DNA of 64,000 nucleotides from positions 36,127-100,126 of the forward strand of contig NZ_JAUCGJ010000011.1 of NCBI RefSeq assembly GCF_030378065.1, in the 5' to 3' direction. A program made the position numbers and the translations under genes. Below are positions 1-9,503 of this stretch, piece after piece; position 1 is the stretch's first letter; each line of letters begins with the position of its first letter. This DNA is from Candidatus Venteria ishoeyi. GTDB taxonomy: Bacteria > Pseudomonadota > Gammaproteobacteria > Beggiatoales > Beggiatoaceae. Below the pieces are notes generated by a model, which worked only from the letters and a program-made list of their open reading frames with translations, had not been told where the DNA came from and searched no databases.

Positions 1-3000
1 TTATTGTCCATTCCTTCCTCCGGCGCATAGCCCCAGAATTCCTGACGTACCCGTTGATGCAGACGCTCGGCGAAGGCCTCAGCGAGACGGTCGGCGATGG
101 CTTTAAGCATGATGCTGTGATAATCATCATGATCGGCTTCAAAACGCTGGATATGTTGTTCAATACCGATACCCGCAGTCACGGCAAAAGCCCCGATATA
201 ATCAGGCGTGTTTTTTGGTGCTATATAATCAGCCAGACAATGATTGTAGAATTTTTTCGGGCGTAAAGTCTGCTGGCGCAGGTGGTGCAGAGTCATTAGT
301 TCATCATCACGCTGCTCATTGCTATACAAGGTGATATCATCATCATTGACCGCATTCGCCGGGAAAAAACCAAACACAGCGCGGGCAGTGAGCCAGTTTT
401 CAGCAATAATCTGCTCCAGCATTTTATTGGCATCGTCAAATAAACTGCGTGCCTGTTCTCCAACCACTTCATCTTGCAGGATTTTGGGGTAACGCCCTGC
501 CAGTTCCCAGGATTGGAAAAAGGGTGTCCAGTCAATGAACTCACGCAATTCTGCCAGTGGATAGTCATCCAGGACTTTTTTACCCAGAAACTGTGGTTTT
601 GGTGCTGTATAGTTGTCCCAGTCCAGTGCTTGTTTATTGTCGCGAGCCGCATCCAGCGTGGCTTTTTTCTGTTTGCCCTGACGCGCTGCACGTTCAATGC
701 GGATGGCTTCATATTCTGCCTGGATATTGGCAAAATAAGGGGCTTTCAGTTCTGCTGATAACAGACTTTGCGCCACGCCAACCGCGCGCGAGGCATCAGC
801 TACATAAATTGCGGGATGTTCATATTCCGGTGCAATTTTAACTGCCGTATGGACTTTCGAGGTGGTTGCGCCGCCTATCAGCAAGGGCAGTTCAAAACCC
901 TGCCGCTGCATTTCTTTGGCAAGAAACACCATCTCATCCAGTGATGGCGTAATCAGCCCTGACAAGCCGATGATGTCGCAGTTTTTTTCCTTTGCGGCCT
1001 GGAGTATTTGCTCGGCAGGCACCATCACCCCGATGTCAATCACTTCAAAGTTATTGCATTGCAATACCACGGCAACGATATTTTTGCCGATGTCATGCAC
1101 ATCGCCTTTCACCGTTGCCATCAGGATGCGCCCGTTGTGCTGAATACTGCCACCTTTTTCCGCTTCGATAAATGGCATCAGCCAGGCCACGGCTTTTTTC
1201 ATTACCCGCGCTGATTTCACCACTTGCGGCAGGAACATTTTACCCTCGCCAAACAAGTCACCAACCACGTTCATGCCGTCCATCAGCGGCCCTTCAATCA
1301 CATGCAGCGGACGCTCGACAGCCAGACGCGCCTGCTCGGTGTCTTCCTCAATAAAATCAGCAATGCCTTTCACCAGCGCGTGTTCCAGGCGTTTTGCCAC
1401 CGCCCACTCGCGCCATTCCAGATTTTGTTTGTTATCCTGGGTACTGCCATCACCGCGATATTTTTCCGCCACATCCAGCAGACGCTCGGTGCTGTCTTCG
1501 CGGCGGTTGAGTACCACGTCTTCAACCCGCTCGCGCAGTTCATCGGGTAAATCGTCATACACTGCCAACTGTCCGGCATTGACAATACCCATGTCTAAAC
1601 CGGCTTTAATTGCGTGATATAAAAATACCGAATGAATTGCTTCACGCACCGGGTTGTTACCCCGGAAGGAGAAGGAAACATTGGACACGCCGCCAGAAAT
1701 CAACGCATGTGGCAATGTTTGTTTAATCTGGTGGGTGGCTTCGATAAAGTCCACTGCGTAATTATTGTGCGCTTCTATGCCCGTGGCAACGGCAAAAATA
1801 TTCGGGTCAAAAATAATATCTTCTGCCGGAAAATTTAATTGCTGCGTCAGAATGTTATAAGAGCGGGTACAGATTTCAATTTTGCGCGCCTGGGTGTCGG
1901 CCTGCCCCTGCTCATCAAAAGCCATGACTATCACCGCCGCGCCATAACGCCGCACCAGTTTCGCCTGGGCGATAAATTTTTCCTCGCCTTCCTTGAGACT
2001 GATGGAATTAACAATACCTTTGCCCTGGATACATTGCAGTCCGGCTTCAATGATTTCCCATTTGGAAGAATCCACCATCACCGGCACCTTGGCAATATCT
2101 GGCTCGGCAGCAATCAGATTCAGAAAACGCTGCATGGCAGGCAGGGAATCGAGCAAGCCCTCATCCATATTGATGTCAATTACCTGCGCACCGTTTTCCA
2201 CCTGGGTGCGGGCAATATCCAGCGCGGTATCGTAATCCCCTTCCATAATCAGGCGTTTGAATTTCGCAGAGCCGGTAACATTGGCGCGTTCCCCGACATT
2301 GACAAATAAACTGTCGGCCTCGATGTTAAACGGCTCCAGGCCGGATAAACGACATGCCGGGGCAATGCTTGGGATAGCTCGCGGTGCATGTTGCATCACG
2401 GTATCGTGAATGGCGCGTATGTGATCCGGTGAAGTGCCGCAACAGCCACCAATAATGTTCAATAAACCGGATTGCGCCCACTCGCCAATTTCTGCTGCCA
2501 TAGCTTCCGGGGTTTCATCATATTCACCAAATTCATTGGGCAGTCCCGCATTGGGATGCGCCGATACTGCGCAATCAGCGATGCGTGATAACTCCGCAAC
2601 ATATTGACGCAGTTGTTTTGCACCCAAGGCGCAGTTCAAACCAATCGACAGGGGCTGGGCGTGGCGCAAAGCATTATAAAATGCTTCGGTGGTCTGCCCG
2701 GACAGGGTGCGCCCGGAAGCGTCAGTAATCGTGCCGGAAATCATAATCGGCCAGCGCTGTTGCTGATCGTCAAAATATTTTTCGATAGCAAATAAAGCGG
2801 CTTTGGCGTTAAGCGTGTCAAAAATGGTTTCCACCAGCAGAATATGCACGCCACCTTCAATCAAAGCATGGGTTGATTCATAATAAGCATCCACCAACTC
2901 ATGAAATTGAATATTACGAAAACCGGGATCATTAACATCCGGGGAAATCGATGCGGTGCGGTTGGTGGGGCCTAAAATTCCGGCAACAAAACGCGGCTTA

Positions 3001-3377
3001 TCGGGGTTTTGTGCGGTGAATTCATCACATACCGTGCGTGCGAGTTTTGCCGCCTCGCGGTTAATTTCCGCCGACAAATCCTCCATGCCATAATCCGCCA
3101 TTGCAACACGGGTGGCATTAAAAGTATTACTTTCAATAATATCCGCGCCCGCTTCCAGATACTGGCGATGAATACCCGCAATAATATCCGGCTGGGTCAG
3201 CGCCAGTAAATCATTATTACCTTTAAGGTCGCTCTCCCAGTCCTTAAAGCGCAGGCCGCGATAATCGCCTTCTTCAAGCTTGTGGCGCTGGATCATGGTG
3301 CCCATTGCCCCATCAAGAATCAGCGGGCGTTGTTGCATTAATTGTTGAAGTTGTTCGTTGAGATTTGGCATGGTCAT
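1..3377 (-). CDS. metH: Cobalamin-dependent methionine synthase (3' end cut by window edge)
   Basis: Transfers a methyl group from 5-methyltetrahydrofolate via cobalamin to homocysteine, giving methionine in the cytoplasm. Reading the minus strand from 3377 gives an uninterrupted frame of 1125 codons to the window edge. Visible modules: homocysteine-binding barrel (about residues 1-330) with the zinc ligands C247 in GLNCALG and C310-C311 in GGCCGT; pterin-binding barrel (about 350-610); B12 cap and Rossmann domain (about 650-890) with the cobalt-ligating His near 760 in GDVHDIG; and the beginning of the reactivation (SAM) domain. The usual protein has about 1225 residues, so about 100 are missing past the edge. 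The start reads MTMPNLNE; the ATG at 3371 is an alternative. The SAM methyltransferase and Crp-type regulator lie upstream on the same strand. Confidence 0.97.
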   Translation of the reverse strand, partial: MTMPNLNEQLQQLMQQRPLILDGAMGTMIQRHKLEEGDYRGLRFKDWESDLKGNNDLLALTQPDIIAGIHRQYLEAGADIIESNTFNATRVAMADYGMEDLSAEINREAAKLARTVCDEFTAQNPDKPRFVAGILGPTNRTASISPDVNDPGFRNIQFHELVDAYYESTHALIEGGVHILLVETIFDTLNAKAALFAIEKYFDDQQQRWPIMISGTITDASGRTLSGQTTEAFYNALRHAQPLSIGLNCALGAKQLRQYVAELSRIADCAVSAHPNAGLPNEFGEYDETPEAMAAEIGEWAQSGLLNIIGGCCGTSPDHIRAIHDTVMQHAPRAIPSIAPACRLSGLEPFNIEADSLFVNVGERANVTGSAKFKRLIMEGDYDTALDIARTQVENGAQVIDINMDEGLLDSLPAMQRFLNLIAAEPDIAKVPVMVDSSKWEIIEAGLQCIQGKGIVNSISLKEGEEKFIAQAKLVRRYGAAVIVMAFDEQGQADTQARKIEICTRSYNILTQQLNFPAEDIIFDPNIFAVATGIEAHNNYAVDFIEATHQIKQTLPHALISGGVSNVSFSFRGNNPVREAIHSVFLYHAIKAGLDMGIVNAGQLAVYDDLPDELRERVEDVVLNRREDSTERLLDVAEKYRGDGSTQDNKQNLEWREWAVAKRLEHALVKGIADFIEEDTEQARLAVERPLHVIEGPLMDGMNVVGDLFGEGKMFLPQVVKSARVMKKAVAWLMPFIEAEKGGSIQHNGRILMATVKGDVHDIGKNIVAVVLQCNNFEVIDIGVMVPAEQILQAAKEKNCDIIGLSGLITPSLDEMVFLAKEMQRQGFELPLLIGGATTSKVHTAVKIAPEYEHPAIYVADASRAVGVAQSLLSAELKAPYFANIQAEYEAIRIERAARQGKQKKATLDAARDNKQALDWDNYTAPKPQFLGKKVLDDYPLAELREFIDWTPFFQSWELAGRYPKILQDEVVGEQARSLFDDANKMLEQIIAENWLTARAVFGFFPANAVNDDDITLYSNEQRDDELMTLHHLRQQTLRPKKFYNHCLADYIAPKNTPDYIGAFAVTAGIGIEQHIQRFEADHDDYHSIMLKAIADRLAEAFAERLHQRVRQEFWGYAPEEGMDN

Positions 3378-3440
3378 TTTACTTTCAGTAATAATCCCCC
3401 TTGTTACTTACCAGGGAGGATAAATCGGAAACAGGTGGTT

Positions 3441-3469
3441 AACCTGGATATTTCATAAATATCCGGGTT
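3441..3469. other. Hairpin in the metH leader
   Basis: An inverted repeat pairs AACC-GGATATTT with AAATATCC-GGTT around a short loop. It lies between the methyltransferase stop and the metH start. No U-tract follows on the minus strand, so it is either an RNA structure in the metH leader or a weak terminator. I could not match it to a known cobalamin, SAM or SAH riboswitch fold by eye. Confidence 0.4.
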
Positions 3470-3490
3470 AAACAAATCTATAAAGATTTT

Positions 3491-3516
3491 CTAAAAGTAC
3501 TGTTAAGCACTTTTAG
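3491..3516 (-). terminator. Possible hairpin at the end of the methyltransferase gene
   Basis: CTAAAAGT and ACTTTTAG form an 8-bp stem that spans the methyltransferase stop codon. A-rich sequence flanks it, but there is no long U-run on the transcript side. It may be a weak terminator, and read-through into metH is possible. Confidence 0.35.
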
Positions 3517-4108
3517 TTGCAGTCAGTAAAAATACTGGAAAGTTTTTTTCTTCTTTTTCTATGCGGTGCGCAGTTACGAAATCAATGTCCTTAAATCCGT
3601 GCTGTGCAAAAATCTGAGTCAGGGCAGCGCGGTCAAAACCCGCGTGATAAACGCCTTTGATATGGGGCGCGTGAAAACTGCCATCTTCGCTGTCAAGATC
3701 GGCTAAGGCAATCATGGCACCGGGTTTTAAATGCGCGGCAAGACATTGCACCAGTTTATCCGTATCTGCGATATGATGCATTGCCATCGCACTGATGATT
3801 AAATCAAACTGCTGGTCTAAGGGGTGCTGCATTATATTCTGCTTAAAACACGCCACCTTGCCTTGTAATTCAGGTTTGGTGCGCAGCTTTTCCAACATTG
3901 CTTCGGAAATATCCACGGCAGCAATATTTTTCACAAGCTCGGCTATCTGGGTGCAGACCAGTCCCGTACCCGCACCAAAATCCATCACTGCCATCTGCGG
4001 ATGGAGCGGGACATATTGCCGTATTGCCTCGCCAACTGCGGCTGACAATTGTTGGCTCATGGTTCTGGCGTCCCAGTTTTGGGCGCGTTCATTAAATAAA
4101 TCAGCCAT
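3503..4108 (-). CDS. Class I SAM-dependent methyltransferase
   Basis: A 201-residue cytosolic methyltransferase. Motif I is DFGAGTGLVCTQ near residue 44, which binds S-adenosylmethionine. An acidic residue ends the second strand (AAVDISE), and motif IV appears in LIISAMAMHHI. The layout is that of small UbiE/MenG-like or generic methyltransferase-11 proteins; the substrate cannot be read from the sequence. It starts 2 bases after the stop of the Crp/FNR-type regulator gene and is followed by metH, so regulator and methyltransferase are probably cotranscribed. Placement beside metH hints at a link to SAM metabolism, but that is inference only. Confidence 0.85.
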   Translation of the reverse strand: MADLFNERAQNWDARTMSQQLSAAVGEAIRQYVPLHPQMAVMDFGAGTGLVCTQIAELVKNIAAVDISEAMLEKLRTKPELQGKVACFKQNIMQHPLDQQFDLIISAMAMHHIADTDKLVQCLAAHLKPGAMIALADLDSEDGSFHAPHIKGVYHAGFDRAALTQIFAQHGFKDIDFVTAHRIEKEEKNFPVFLLTATKSA

Positions 4109-4110
4109 AA

Positions 4111-4851
4111 TTATTGATAAGCATTGCCGTAAGCGACAAGGGCTTTCAGTGCCTCATATTGATAAATATGTAATTTTTGATGGTGAAAATCGAGTAGTTC
4201 CTGCTCGCGTAAACTACGCAAACTGCGGTTAACGTGTACCTGGGTTAAACCCAGCGTATCACCAATGTCTTCCTGGGTAATGGGTAAAACCACAACATCC
4301 TTAATGCCTGGATTCTGAGCCTGCATTCGGTGATATAAATCCAGAAACAAGGTGACAATACGCTCCTGCGCGTTCTGATGCCGGGTTGTGGTTTGAAATT
4401 CATAGTTTCTTGCGGTGCGTAGTGCCAACTCCAGAGTGAATTCAGGCACTTTAAGCATCATTTCCTGAATATTGTCACGGGAGAATGCGCACAAGCTGCA
4501 ATCTGTCAATGCCAGCGCGGAATGATTAGCCGGTGCGTTAAAATTACCTTGCAGACCGATAAAATCCCCCGGCAAGGCATAAGTTAAAATCTGCCGACGC
4601 CCACTGCGCAAGGTTTTATAAATTATCACCCAGCCGCTATGCAGGGTATACAGCATAGGGTGGGGATTACCCTGGCGATATAAATGGCTTTTTTCTTTAA
4701 AAGAACATTTTTCATCCCGATAAACTTGTAACAAGGGCAGGTTATTACTACTGACTTTATGGCAGGGCGCGTATTCACGCACCATGCATTCCAGGCAATC
4801 GTCCATTGACTCAATGTCAGTTTCTAATGGTTTAATTATTGTTGTCATCAT
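4111..4851 (-). CDS. Crp/FNR-family transcription regulator, possibly redox sensing
   Basis: A 246-residue regulator. The beta-roll cyclic-nucleotide-like sensor domain spans about 45-150, followed by the dimer helix and a winged helix-turn-helix at about 195-235 (ITQEDIGDTLGLTQVHVNRSL). The N-terminus has C19-x2-C22-x7-C30, and C118 and C121 follow in the roll. FNR ligates a 4Fe-4S cluster with C-x2-C-x5-C plus one cysteine near 122, so a similar cluster is plausible here although the spacing differs. The recognition helix lacks the E-x2-SR pattern of FNR, so its operator probably differs. Likely the first gene of a unit with the methyltransferase. Confidence 0.88.
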   Translation of the reverse strand: MMTTIIKPLETDIESMDDCLECMVREYAPCHKVSSNNLPLLQVYRDEKCSFKEKSHLYRQGNPHPMLYTLHSGWVIIYKTLRSGRRQILTYALPGDFIGLQGNFNAPANHSALALTDCSLCAFSRDNIQEMMLKVPEFTLELALRTARNYEFQTTTRHQNAQERIVTLFLDLYHRMQAQNPGIKDVVVLPITQEDIGDTLGLTQVHVNRSLRSLREQELLDFHHQKLHIYQYEALKALVAYGNAYQ

Positions 4852-5055
4852 ATTTAGCGCTGATCAAGCTAATATCGAACTCAGGTATATATAGGTAGTA
4901 TAGTATAATTTAATCAAATGATAATATACTCGATCCTGTATCGGGAATCATGGAAAAGTAACATTTTTTAAGAAAAAAGATTTCACAATAAAGTGTAAAC
5001 TACTTTGATTGAGGAAAGACCAGATTGGTTTCGGGAATTATAAAATCCTCATTCC
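4852..5055. promoter_or_regulatory. AT-rich intergenic region upstream of the Crp/FNR-type gene
   Basis: A 204-base AT-rich gap between the PP2C gene end and the regulator start. It contains a partial copy of the dispersed GAGTTCGAT-type repeat (about 4862-4890, seen here as ATCGAACTCAGG) and several TTGAT/ATCAA half-sites, but no clean two-fold FNR box. The promoter of the regulator gene must lie here; no hexamer pair stands out. Confidence 0.4.
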
Positions 5056-5790
5056 TTAATAACAAACTGCTGCAATCAAACTGACATTGTCGCCCTGCTT
5101 ACCTCCTGATTTTACCGCCTCGGCAACCAGTTGCCTGGCATTGATTTCAAGATTGTTGACTTGCAACTGCACTGCGGTATGCTCCGGGCTAACGTGCTCC
5201 CAATAACCATCGCTGCATAAATAAATGTGATCCTGAGCTTGCACCTGTAATTGGTGAAAATCCAGTTCAGGTTCGGTTTCACCGCCCAGGCCACGCAATA
5301 GATAATTCTGCTCAGGATGCTGCCCCATTTCTGATTCTTTCAGACGCCCCATATCCACCAGCATTTGTACTAATGAATGGTCACGGGTGCGAAACTGGGT
5401 TTGTGATGCGTGCAAATGATAAAGACGGCTGTCACCGACATGAATTAAATAAACCTGCCGGTCTTCAATAAAAGCACTGACGCAAGTGCTGTGTGGCGAA
5501 ATGTTCTGAGCCTTGCCTAAATTAATAATAGCCTGGTGTGCCAGCGCACAAAAATCGCTCAGAAAAACCTGTGGATTGAGTATGGCTCTACATTCTTCAT
5601 TGTCTTGCCATAATTGTTTTGCGGTATCAATAATCGCTTGTGCAGCCAAAGCGCCACCATTATGCCCCCCCATGCCATCAGCTAATACCAGCCAATGACG
5701 CTCGCCATTGCTGGCGCTGAGTATCAGACTGCGATCCTGCTGTTCCTGCCGCCCGCCAATGTGATCCGCCTGTACGATATTCCATTTCAT
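5056..5790 (-). CDS. PP2C-family serine/threonine protein phosphatase
   Basis: A 244-residue single-domain metal-dependent phosphatase, the length of stand-alone bacterial Stp/PppA enzymes. The metal-binding motifs are all present: QQDRS near the N-terminus, LADGMGGHNGG, VGDSRLY, CSDGYW and the terminal GDNVSLI. No signal peptide or membrane segment is seen, so it should be cytosolic and reverse Ser/Thr phosphorylation. I chose the ATG at 5790 (MKWNIVQ); a TTG two codons upstream is possible. No partner kinase or FHA gene is nearby. Such phosphatases often accompany type VI secretion, and a lone vgrG lies 29 kb away, but no direct link is visible. Confidence 0.92.
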   Translation of the reverse strand: MKWNIVQADHIGGRQEQQDRSLILSASNGERHWLVLADGMGGHNGGALAAQAIIDTAKQLWQDNEECRAILNPQVFLSDFCALAHQAIINLGKAQNISPHSTCVSAFIEDRQVYLIHVGDSRLYHLHASQTQFRTRDHSLVQMLVDMGRLKESEMGQHPEQNYLLRGLGGETEPELDFHQLQVQAQDHIYLCSDGYWEHVSPEHTAVQLQVNNLEINARQLVAEAVKSGGKQGDNVSLIAAVCY

Positions 5791-5843
5791 AAGCAAAACC
5801 TGCGTGAAAACTATTAATAACTACTGTTATGCAAAGCAGTTGC

Positions 5844-5866
5844 TTTTATTTTATCCTCACTCCTTA
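5844..5866 (+). repeat. Terminal fragment of the foldback element
   Basis: The right-end sequence of the 162-bp foldback element (TTTATTTTATCCTCACTCC and flank) stands immediately before the left end of the full copy at 5864. This looks like the leftover end of a second, tandem copy whose body has been lost. Confidence 0.6.
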
Positions 5867-6027
5867 GGAGCGAGAATTTTATAACTTCAGCAACCTGGCT
5901 GGTCTTTTTCTCCATTTTCTGCGTTGTGAAAACAGTTACATAGCTTGCTATGCGCCTGTTTTCACGCCTTGAAAATGAATAAAAATCCTGCGCCCAGTTT
6001 CTGTATTTATTTTATCCTCGCTCCTTA
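5864..6027 (+). mobile_element. Foldback (MITE-like) element, copy A
   Basis: One of four full copies in the window of a non-coding element of about 162 bp (others at 8819, 11704 and, inverted, 31760), differing from copy B at roughly eight positions. Imperfect inverted ends read TAGGAGCGAG at the left and CTCGCTCCTTA at the right. The centre is a strong palindrome (GTGAAAACAG, CATAGC, loop, GCTATG, CTGTTTTCAC), and the arms outside it are also partly complementary, so the whole element can fold into one long hairpin. No open reading frame of note. It separates the PP2C gene from grxD. Confidence 0.8.
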
Positions 6028-6046
6028 AAGTACAAAAAAGAAGCTT

Positions 6047-6075
6047 TTGCGTAATGTTTATTGATAAAATATAGG
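6047..6075 (+). promoter_or_regulatory. Candidate sigma70 promoter of grxD
   Basis: TTGCGT (6047-6052) and TATAGG (6070-6075) are separated by exactly 17 bases, about 60 bases before the grxD start. The hexamers each match consensus at four positions. It lies just downstream of foldback copy A. Confidence 0.45.
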
Positions 6076-6137
6076 GTAGCCCCCATTTCTGCTAAGCATT
6101 TTTCCTGAAATATATCATTTAATATGGAGTCCAACTG

Positions 6138-6482
6138 ATGTCAGATGTTCTTGAGCGCATTGATGAGCAAGTTAAAAGTCACCCAGTAATTATTTACATG
6201 AAGGGTACACCTAAATTACCACAATGTGGTTTTTCCAGCCGCGCTGCGCAAGCATTACAGGCCTGCGGTCTGCCGTTTGCCTATGTCAATATACTCAGCG
6301 ATCCCGAAGTTTTTCAAAATTTGCCCAGTTACGCCAATTGGCCTACCTTTCCACAATTGTACATTAATGGTGAACTGGTTGGTGGCTGCGACATCACTTT
6401 GGAAATGTACCAAAATGGCGAATTAAAGCCAATGATTGAAGCCGCGCACGCCGCTCAAGAAGATAAACCCGAAGAATCCTGA
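6138..6482 (+). CDS. grxD: Monothiol glutaredoxin (Grx4 family)
   Basis: A 114-residue monothiol glutaredoxin that carries or transfers 2Fe-2S clusters with glutathione and BolA-type partners. The CGFS active site has C30, preceded by KGTPKLPQ. The glutathione-binding region WPTFPQLYING and the GGCDI motif follow, as in Grx4. Length matches the family. The start follows a purine-rich AATATGGAGT segment. It stands alone before parC, with two hairpins between them. Confidence 0.96.
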   Translation: MSDVLERIDEQVKSHPVIIYMKGTPKLPQCGFSSRAAQALQACGLPFAYVNILSDPEVFQNLPSYANWPTFPQLYINGELVGGCDITLEMYQNGELKPMIEAAHAAQEDKPEES

Positions 6483-6492
6483 TTATCCGGCT

Positions 6493-6546
6493 TTCAGCGC
6501 TTTTAGTGCTGAATAGGGATAACATCGCTCGCAGTGGTGTTATCCC
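6493..6546 (+). terminator. Two consecutive hairpins after grxD
   Basis: A first stem pairs TTCAGC with GCTGAA (6493-6513) and a second pairs GGGATAACA with TGTTATCCC (6516-6546). No long U-run follows, so termination is uncertain. The GGGATAACA arm recurs in the hairpin after iscX (31981-32013), so this is probably a small dispersed palindrome. Confidence 0.45.
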
Positions 6547-6586
6547 TTCGCTACCAATGCCTGCAAAATTACCATAAATATCCCCT

Positions 6587-8821
6587 ATGTCAACAAACCC
6601 TGATTACCTGGAACGCCAACCACTGCATGCTTTTACTGAGCAGGCTTATCTTGACTACTCCATGTATGTCATTTTAGACCGCGCACTGCCGCATATTGCC
6701 GATGGTCTCAAACCCGTGCAACGCCGCATTATTTATGCCATGTCGGAACTGGGTTTGAGTGCAACAGCCAAGTTCAAAAAGTCTGCGCGCACGATTGGAG
6801 ATGTGTTGGGTAAATACCACCCGCATGGTGATAGCGCCTGTTATGAAGCGATGGTATTGCTGGCACAGCCATTTTCTTATCGTTACCCGCTGGTAGATGG
6901 GCAGGGTAACTGGGGTTCGATTGATGATCCCAAATCTTTTGCCGCGATGCGTTATACCGAAGCGCGTCTGACGGGGTATGCCAACCTGTTGCTGGAAGAA
7001 GCCGGACAGGGCACGGTGGACTGGAGTGCAAATTTTGATGGCACTCTGGAAGAACCCACCCTGCTGCCTGCGCGCCTGCCTAATGTATTACTCAATGGCA
7101 GTACCGGTATTGCGGTGGGCATGGCAACTGATATTCCGCCTCATAATCTCCAGGAAATCACCGCCGCCTGCGTACATTTGCTGAAACACCCTGATGCCAC
7201 GGTTGCTGATTTGTGCAAGCATGTCCCTGCACCGGATTATCCCACCGAAGCAGAAATCATCACGCCCCGTACCGAGCTGTTTAAAATGTATGAAACCGGG
7301 CATGGTTCCCTGCGTATGCGTGCGGTGTATACGCTGGAAGAGGGCGAGCTTGTGATTACCGCCCTGCCGCACCAGACTTCTGCCAGTAAATTACTGACCC
7401 AGATCGCAGCGCAAATGAACGCGAAAAAGCTACCACTGGTGGAAGACTTGCGCGATGAATCAGATCATGAAAATCCGGTCAGGCTGGTGATTGTGCCGCG
7501 CAGTCGAAAAACTGACACTGAAACCCTGATGGCGCACCTTTTTGCCACCACCGATTTGGAACGCAGTTATCGGGTTAATCTGAATATGATTGGCCTGGAT
7601 GGGCGACCCAGCGTTAAAAACCTGAAAACCATTTTGTCAGAATGGCTGGAATATCGCACAAATACGGTACGCAGGCGTTTATCTTATCGCCTGGATAAGG
7701 TGAAAAAACGCCTGCATTTATTGGAAGGGCTGCTGATTGCGTTTCTTAATATTGATGAAATCATCAAAATTATTCGTCTGAAAGATCGGCCTAAACCCCT
7801 ATTGATTGCACGTTTTAACCTCAGTGATACCCAGGCTGAAGCCATTTTAGAAATGAAATTACGGCAACTGGCGAAACTGGAAGAGAAAAAAATCACCGCT
7901 GAGCAGGACAAGCTCAGTAAAGAGCGCCAGGCGCTGGAAACCACCTTAGGTGACGAGCAAAACTTAAAACAACAAGTGGCAAAAGAAATCAAAGCGGACA
8001 CCAAAGCCTATGGTAATGTGCGCCGCTCGCCGCTGGTTGAGCGCGGTCAGGCGCAGGCCATAGACCAGCAAAATCTGGCACCTGCCGAGCCGCTGACCGT
8101 GATTTTATCGGCAAAAGGTTGGATACGCGCCGCCAAAGGCCACGATATAGACCCGGAAAAACTCAATTATCGCAGTGGCGACAGGTTCTTAAACGCAACA
8201 AGTGGGCGCAGTGATCAAAATGTAGTATTTTTTGACAATAAGGGCCGCAGTTACGCATTGCCAACGCACAGCCTGCCCTCTGCACGCAGTCAGGGCGAGC
8301 CTTTATCAGGCCGCTTGAAGCTCAGTGATGGCGCGCAAATCTGTTGCCTGCTGAGTGGCGAAAATGACGACCATTGGTTATTGGCTTCCAGCGCGGGTTA
8401 TGGTTTTGTGACCCAGTTTTCACACCTGCAAACCAAAAACAAAGCGGGTAAGGCAAGCCTGACACTGCCAGCAAACAGCCAGACCCTGCCACCATTACCT
8501 GTAAATAATCCACAATCTGATAGATTAGTGGTCATTAGCAGTCTGGCTTATTTGTTGGTATTCCCGATTGCCGAGTTACCGGAAATGGCAAAAGGCAAGG
8601 GCGTGAAACTAATGAATATCCAGCCCAAAAAAGAAGAGTTTATTCAATTTGTTTGTGTGCTACCGGCACAGGCTGTATTAAAAATTCAGGCGGGTAAACG
8701 CCATTTAACCCTGAAACCCAGTGACTTGGAAAATTTCCAGGGCAGCCGTGCGCAACGCGGACATAAGCTCCCCAGAGGTTTTCAGCAGGTGCAAGGGGTT
8801 GAAGCGCTTATAGAGTCTTAG
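6587..8821 (+). CDS. parC: DNA topoisomerase IV subunit A
   Basis: A 744-residue ATP-dependent type IIA topoisomerase subunit that decatenates daughter chromosomes together with ParE. The catalytic tyrosine is Y123 in AAMRYTEAR. The quinolone-resistance region reads [11 protein letters not shown], with S83 and E87 equivalent to the S80 and E84 of E. coli, i.e. the usual sensitive residues. A breakage-reunion core, coiled coil (about 420-490) and C-terminal blades follow. The length is close to the E. coli enzyme. ParE is not in the window. The stop codon TAG (8819-8821) is the left end of foldback copy B, so the native C-terminus may have been altered by its insertion. Confidence 0.97.
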   Translation: MSTNPDYLERQPLHAFTEQAYLDYSMYVILDRALPHIADGLKPVQRRIIYAMSELGLSATAKFKKSARTIGDVLGKYHPHGDSACYEAMVLLAQPFSYRYPLVDGQGNWGSIDDPKSFAAMRYTEARLTGYANLLLEEAGQGTVDWSANFDGTLEEPTLLPARLPNVLLNGSTGIAVGMATDIPPHNLQEITAACVHLLKHPDATVADLCKHVPAPDYPTEAEIITPRTELFKMYETGHGSLRMRAVYTLEEGELVITALPHQTSASKLLTQIAAQMNAKKLPLVEDLRDESDHENPVRLVIVPRSRKTDTETLMAHLFATTDLERSYRVNLNMIGLDGRPSVKNLKTILSEWLEYRTNTVRRRLSYRLDKVKKRLHLLEGLLIAFLNIDEIIKIIRLKDRPKPLLIARFNLSDTQAEAILEMKLRQLAKLEEKKITAEQDKLSKERQALETTLGDEQNLKQQVAKEIKADTKAYGNVRRSPLVERGQAQAIDQQNLAPAEPLTVILSAKGWIRAAKGHDIDPEKLNYRSGDRFLNATSGRSDQNVVFFDNKGRSYALPTHSLPSARSQGEPLSGRLKLSDGAQICCLLSGENDDHWLLASSAGYGFVTQFSHLQTKNKAGKASLTLPANSQTLPPLPVNNPQSDRLVVISSLAYLLVFPIAELPEMAKGKGVKLMNIQPKKEEFIQFVCVLPAQAVLKIQAGKRHLTLKPSDLENFQGSRAQRGHKLPRGFQQVQGVEALIES

Positions 8822-8981
8822 GAGTGAGAATTTTATAACTTCAGCAACTTGGCTGGTCTTTTTCTCCATTTTCTGCGTTCCGAAAACAGTTACATAGCTT
8901 GCTATGCGCCTGTTTTCACGCCTTGAAAATGAATAAAAATCCTGCACCCAGTTTCTGCATTTATTTCATCCTCACTCCTTA
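8819..8981 (+). mobile_element. Foldback (MITE-like) element, copy B
   Basis: About 95 percent identical by eye to copy A, in the same orientation. Left end TAGGAGTGAG and right end CTCACTCCTTA. It abuts parC so closely that its first three bases are the parC stop codon. Its right end touches the 34-bp palindrome that follows. Confidence 0.8.
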
Positions 8982-9014
8982 GACCTTCCAGGTTTTTAAA
9001 AACCTGGAAGGTCT
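8981..9014. repeat. Perfect 34-bp palindrome, possible terminator
   Basis: AGACCTTCCAGG plus five T pairs exactly with five A plus CCTGGAAGGTCT. A near-identical palindrome lies at 32381-32413, so this is a dispersed element. It sits 5 bases after the stop of the CBS gene on the minus strand and could end transcription from either side. Confidence 0.7.
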
Positions 9015-9019
9015 AAGGC

Positions 9020-9502
9020 TTAAATGGATGAGTTCATGGGACAAATCTTGCCCAGACTGGACATGACGCGGGCAATGCCCTGAATCGTGACCAGACCTTT
9101 ATACTCTCCCTCTTCATCAACGACAAAAATATAGCTGGTTTCATTTTTTTCCATCATTGCCAGCGCTTTAATCAAGGGTTCCTTTGCTGAGATGGTTTCG
9201 CTCAGTTCTCGCACATAGGGTTCAACCGGGTTACAGATAATCTCTTGCGCCTTGGCTTCAGCATTTTCGATACAGGACATCTGATTGCCCAGTAAATGCG
9301 CCAGTTCTATCATGTGCTCCGGCAGGCAGGAAAACTTCATAATATTTTTCAGCGTCAACCTGCCACTGAGTTTCCCCTTTTCATTATAATAAGGCAGGGC
9401 GTGGATATTTAACTTGCCACACTCGGTAAAAACATCCCGCACATACATGCCAGGGTGAATAATAATTGTTGGAATTAGAACACTTTGTATATCCATAGTC
9501 AT
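9020..9502 (-). CDS. Two-CBS-domain protein, third gene of the transporter operon
   Basis: A 160-residue soluble protein made of two CBS motifs (about 8-65 and 95-155; the second contains SYIFVVDEEGEYKGLVTIQ). CBS pairs bind adenosine nucleotides and often gate an attached transporter or enzyme. It starts directly after the transporter gene (one base between stop and start), so it is translationally close-coupled to it. The second conserved segment VRELSETISAKEPLIKAL is typical of CBS helix A. No membrane segment. Confidence 0.8.
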   Translation of the reverse strand: MTMDIQSVLIPTIIIHPGMYVRDVFTECGKLNIHALPYYNEKGKLSGRLTLKNIMKFSCLPEHMIELAHLLGNQMSCIENAEAKAQEIICNPVEPYVRELSETISAKEPLIKALAMMEKNETSYIFVVDEEGEYKGLVTIQGIARVMSSLGKICPMNSSI

Positions 9503-9503
9503 T

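Noticed and set aside
296..2309. Several open frames of 60-156 codons on both strands near the left edge
   Set aside because: All lie in other frames of the uninterrupted metH reading frame, which runs off the window.
3378..3502. SAM, SAH or cobalamin riboswitch before metH
   Set aside because: A hairpin is present, but I could not find the conserved B12-box or SAM/SAH core sequences. A covariance search would be needed to exclude it.
8705..8947. Open reading frame on the minus strand over the foldback element
   Set aside because: It runs antisense through parC and the element and recurs as a by-product of the element sequence; no ribosome-binding site or protein features.
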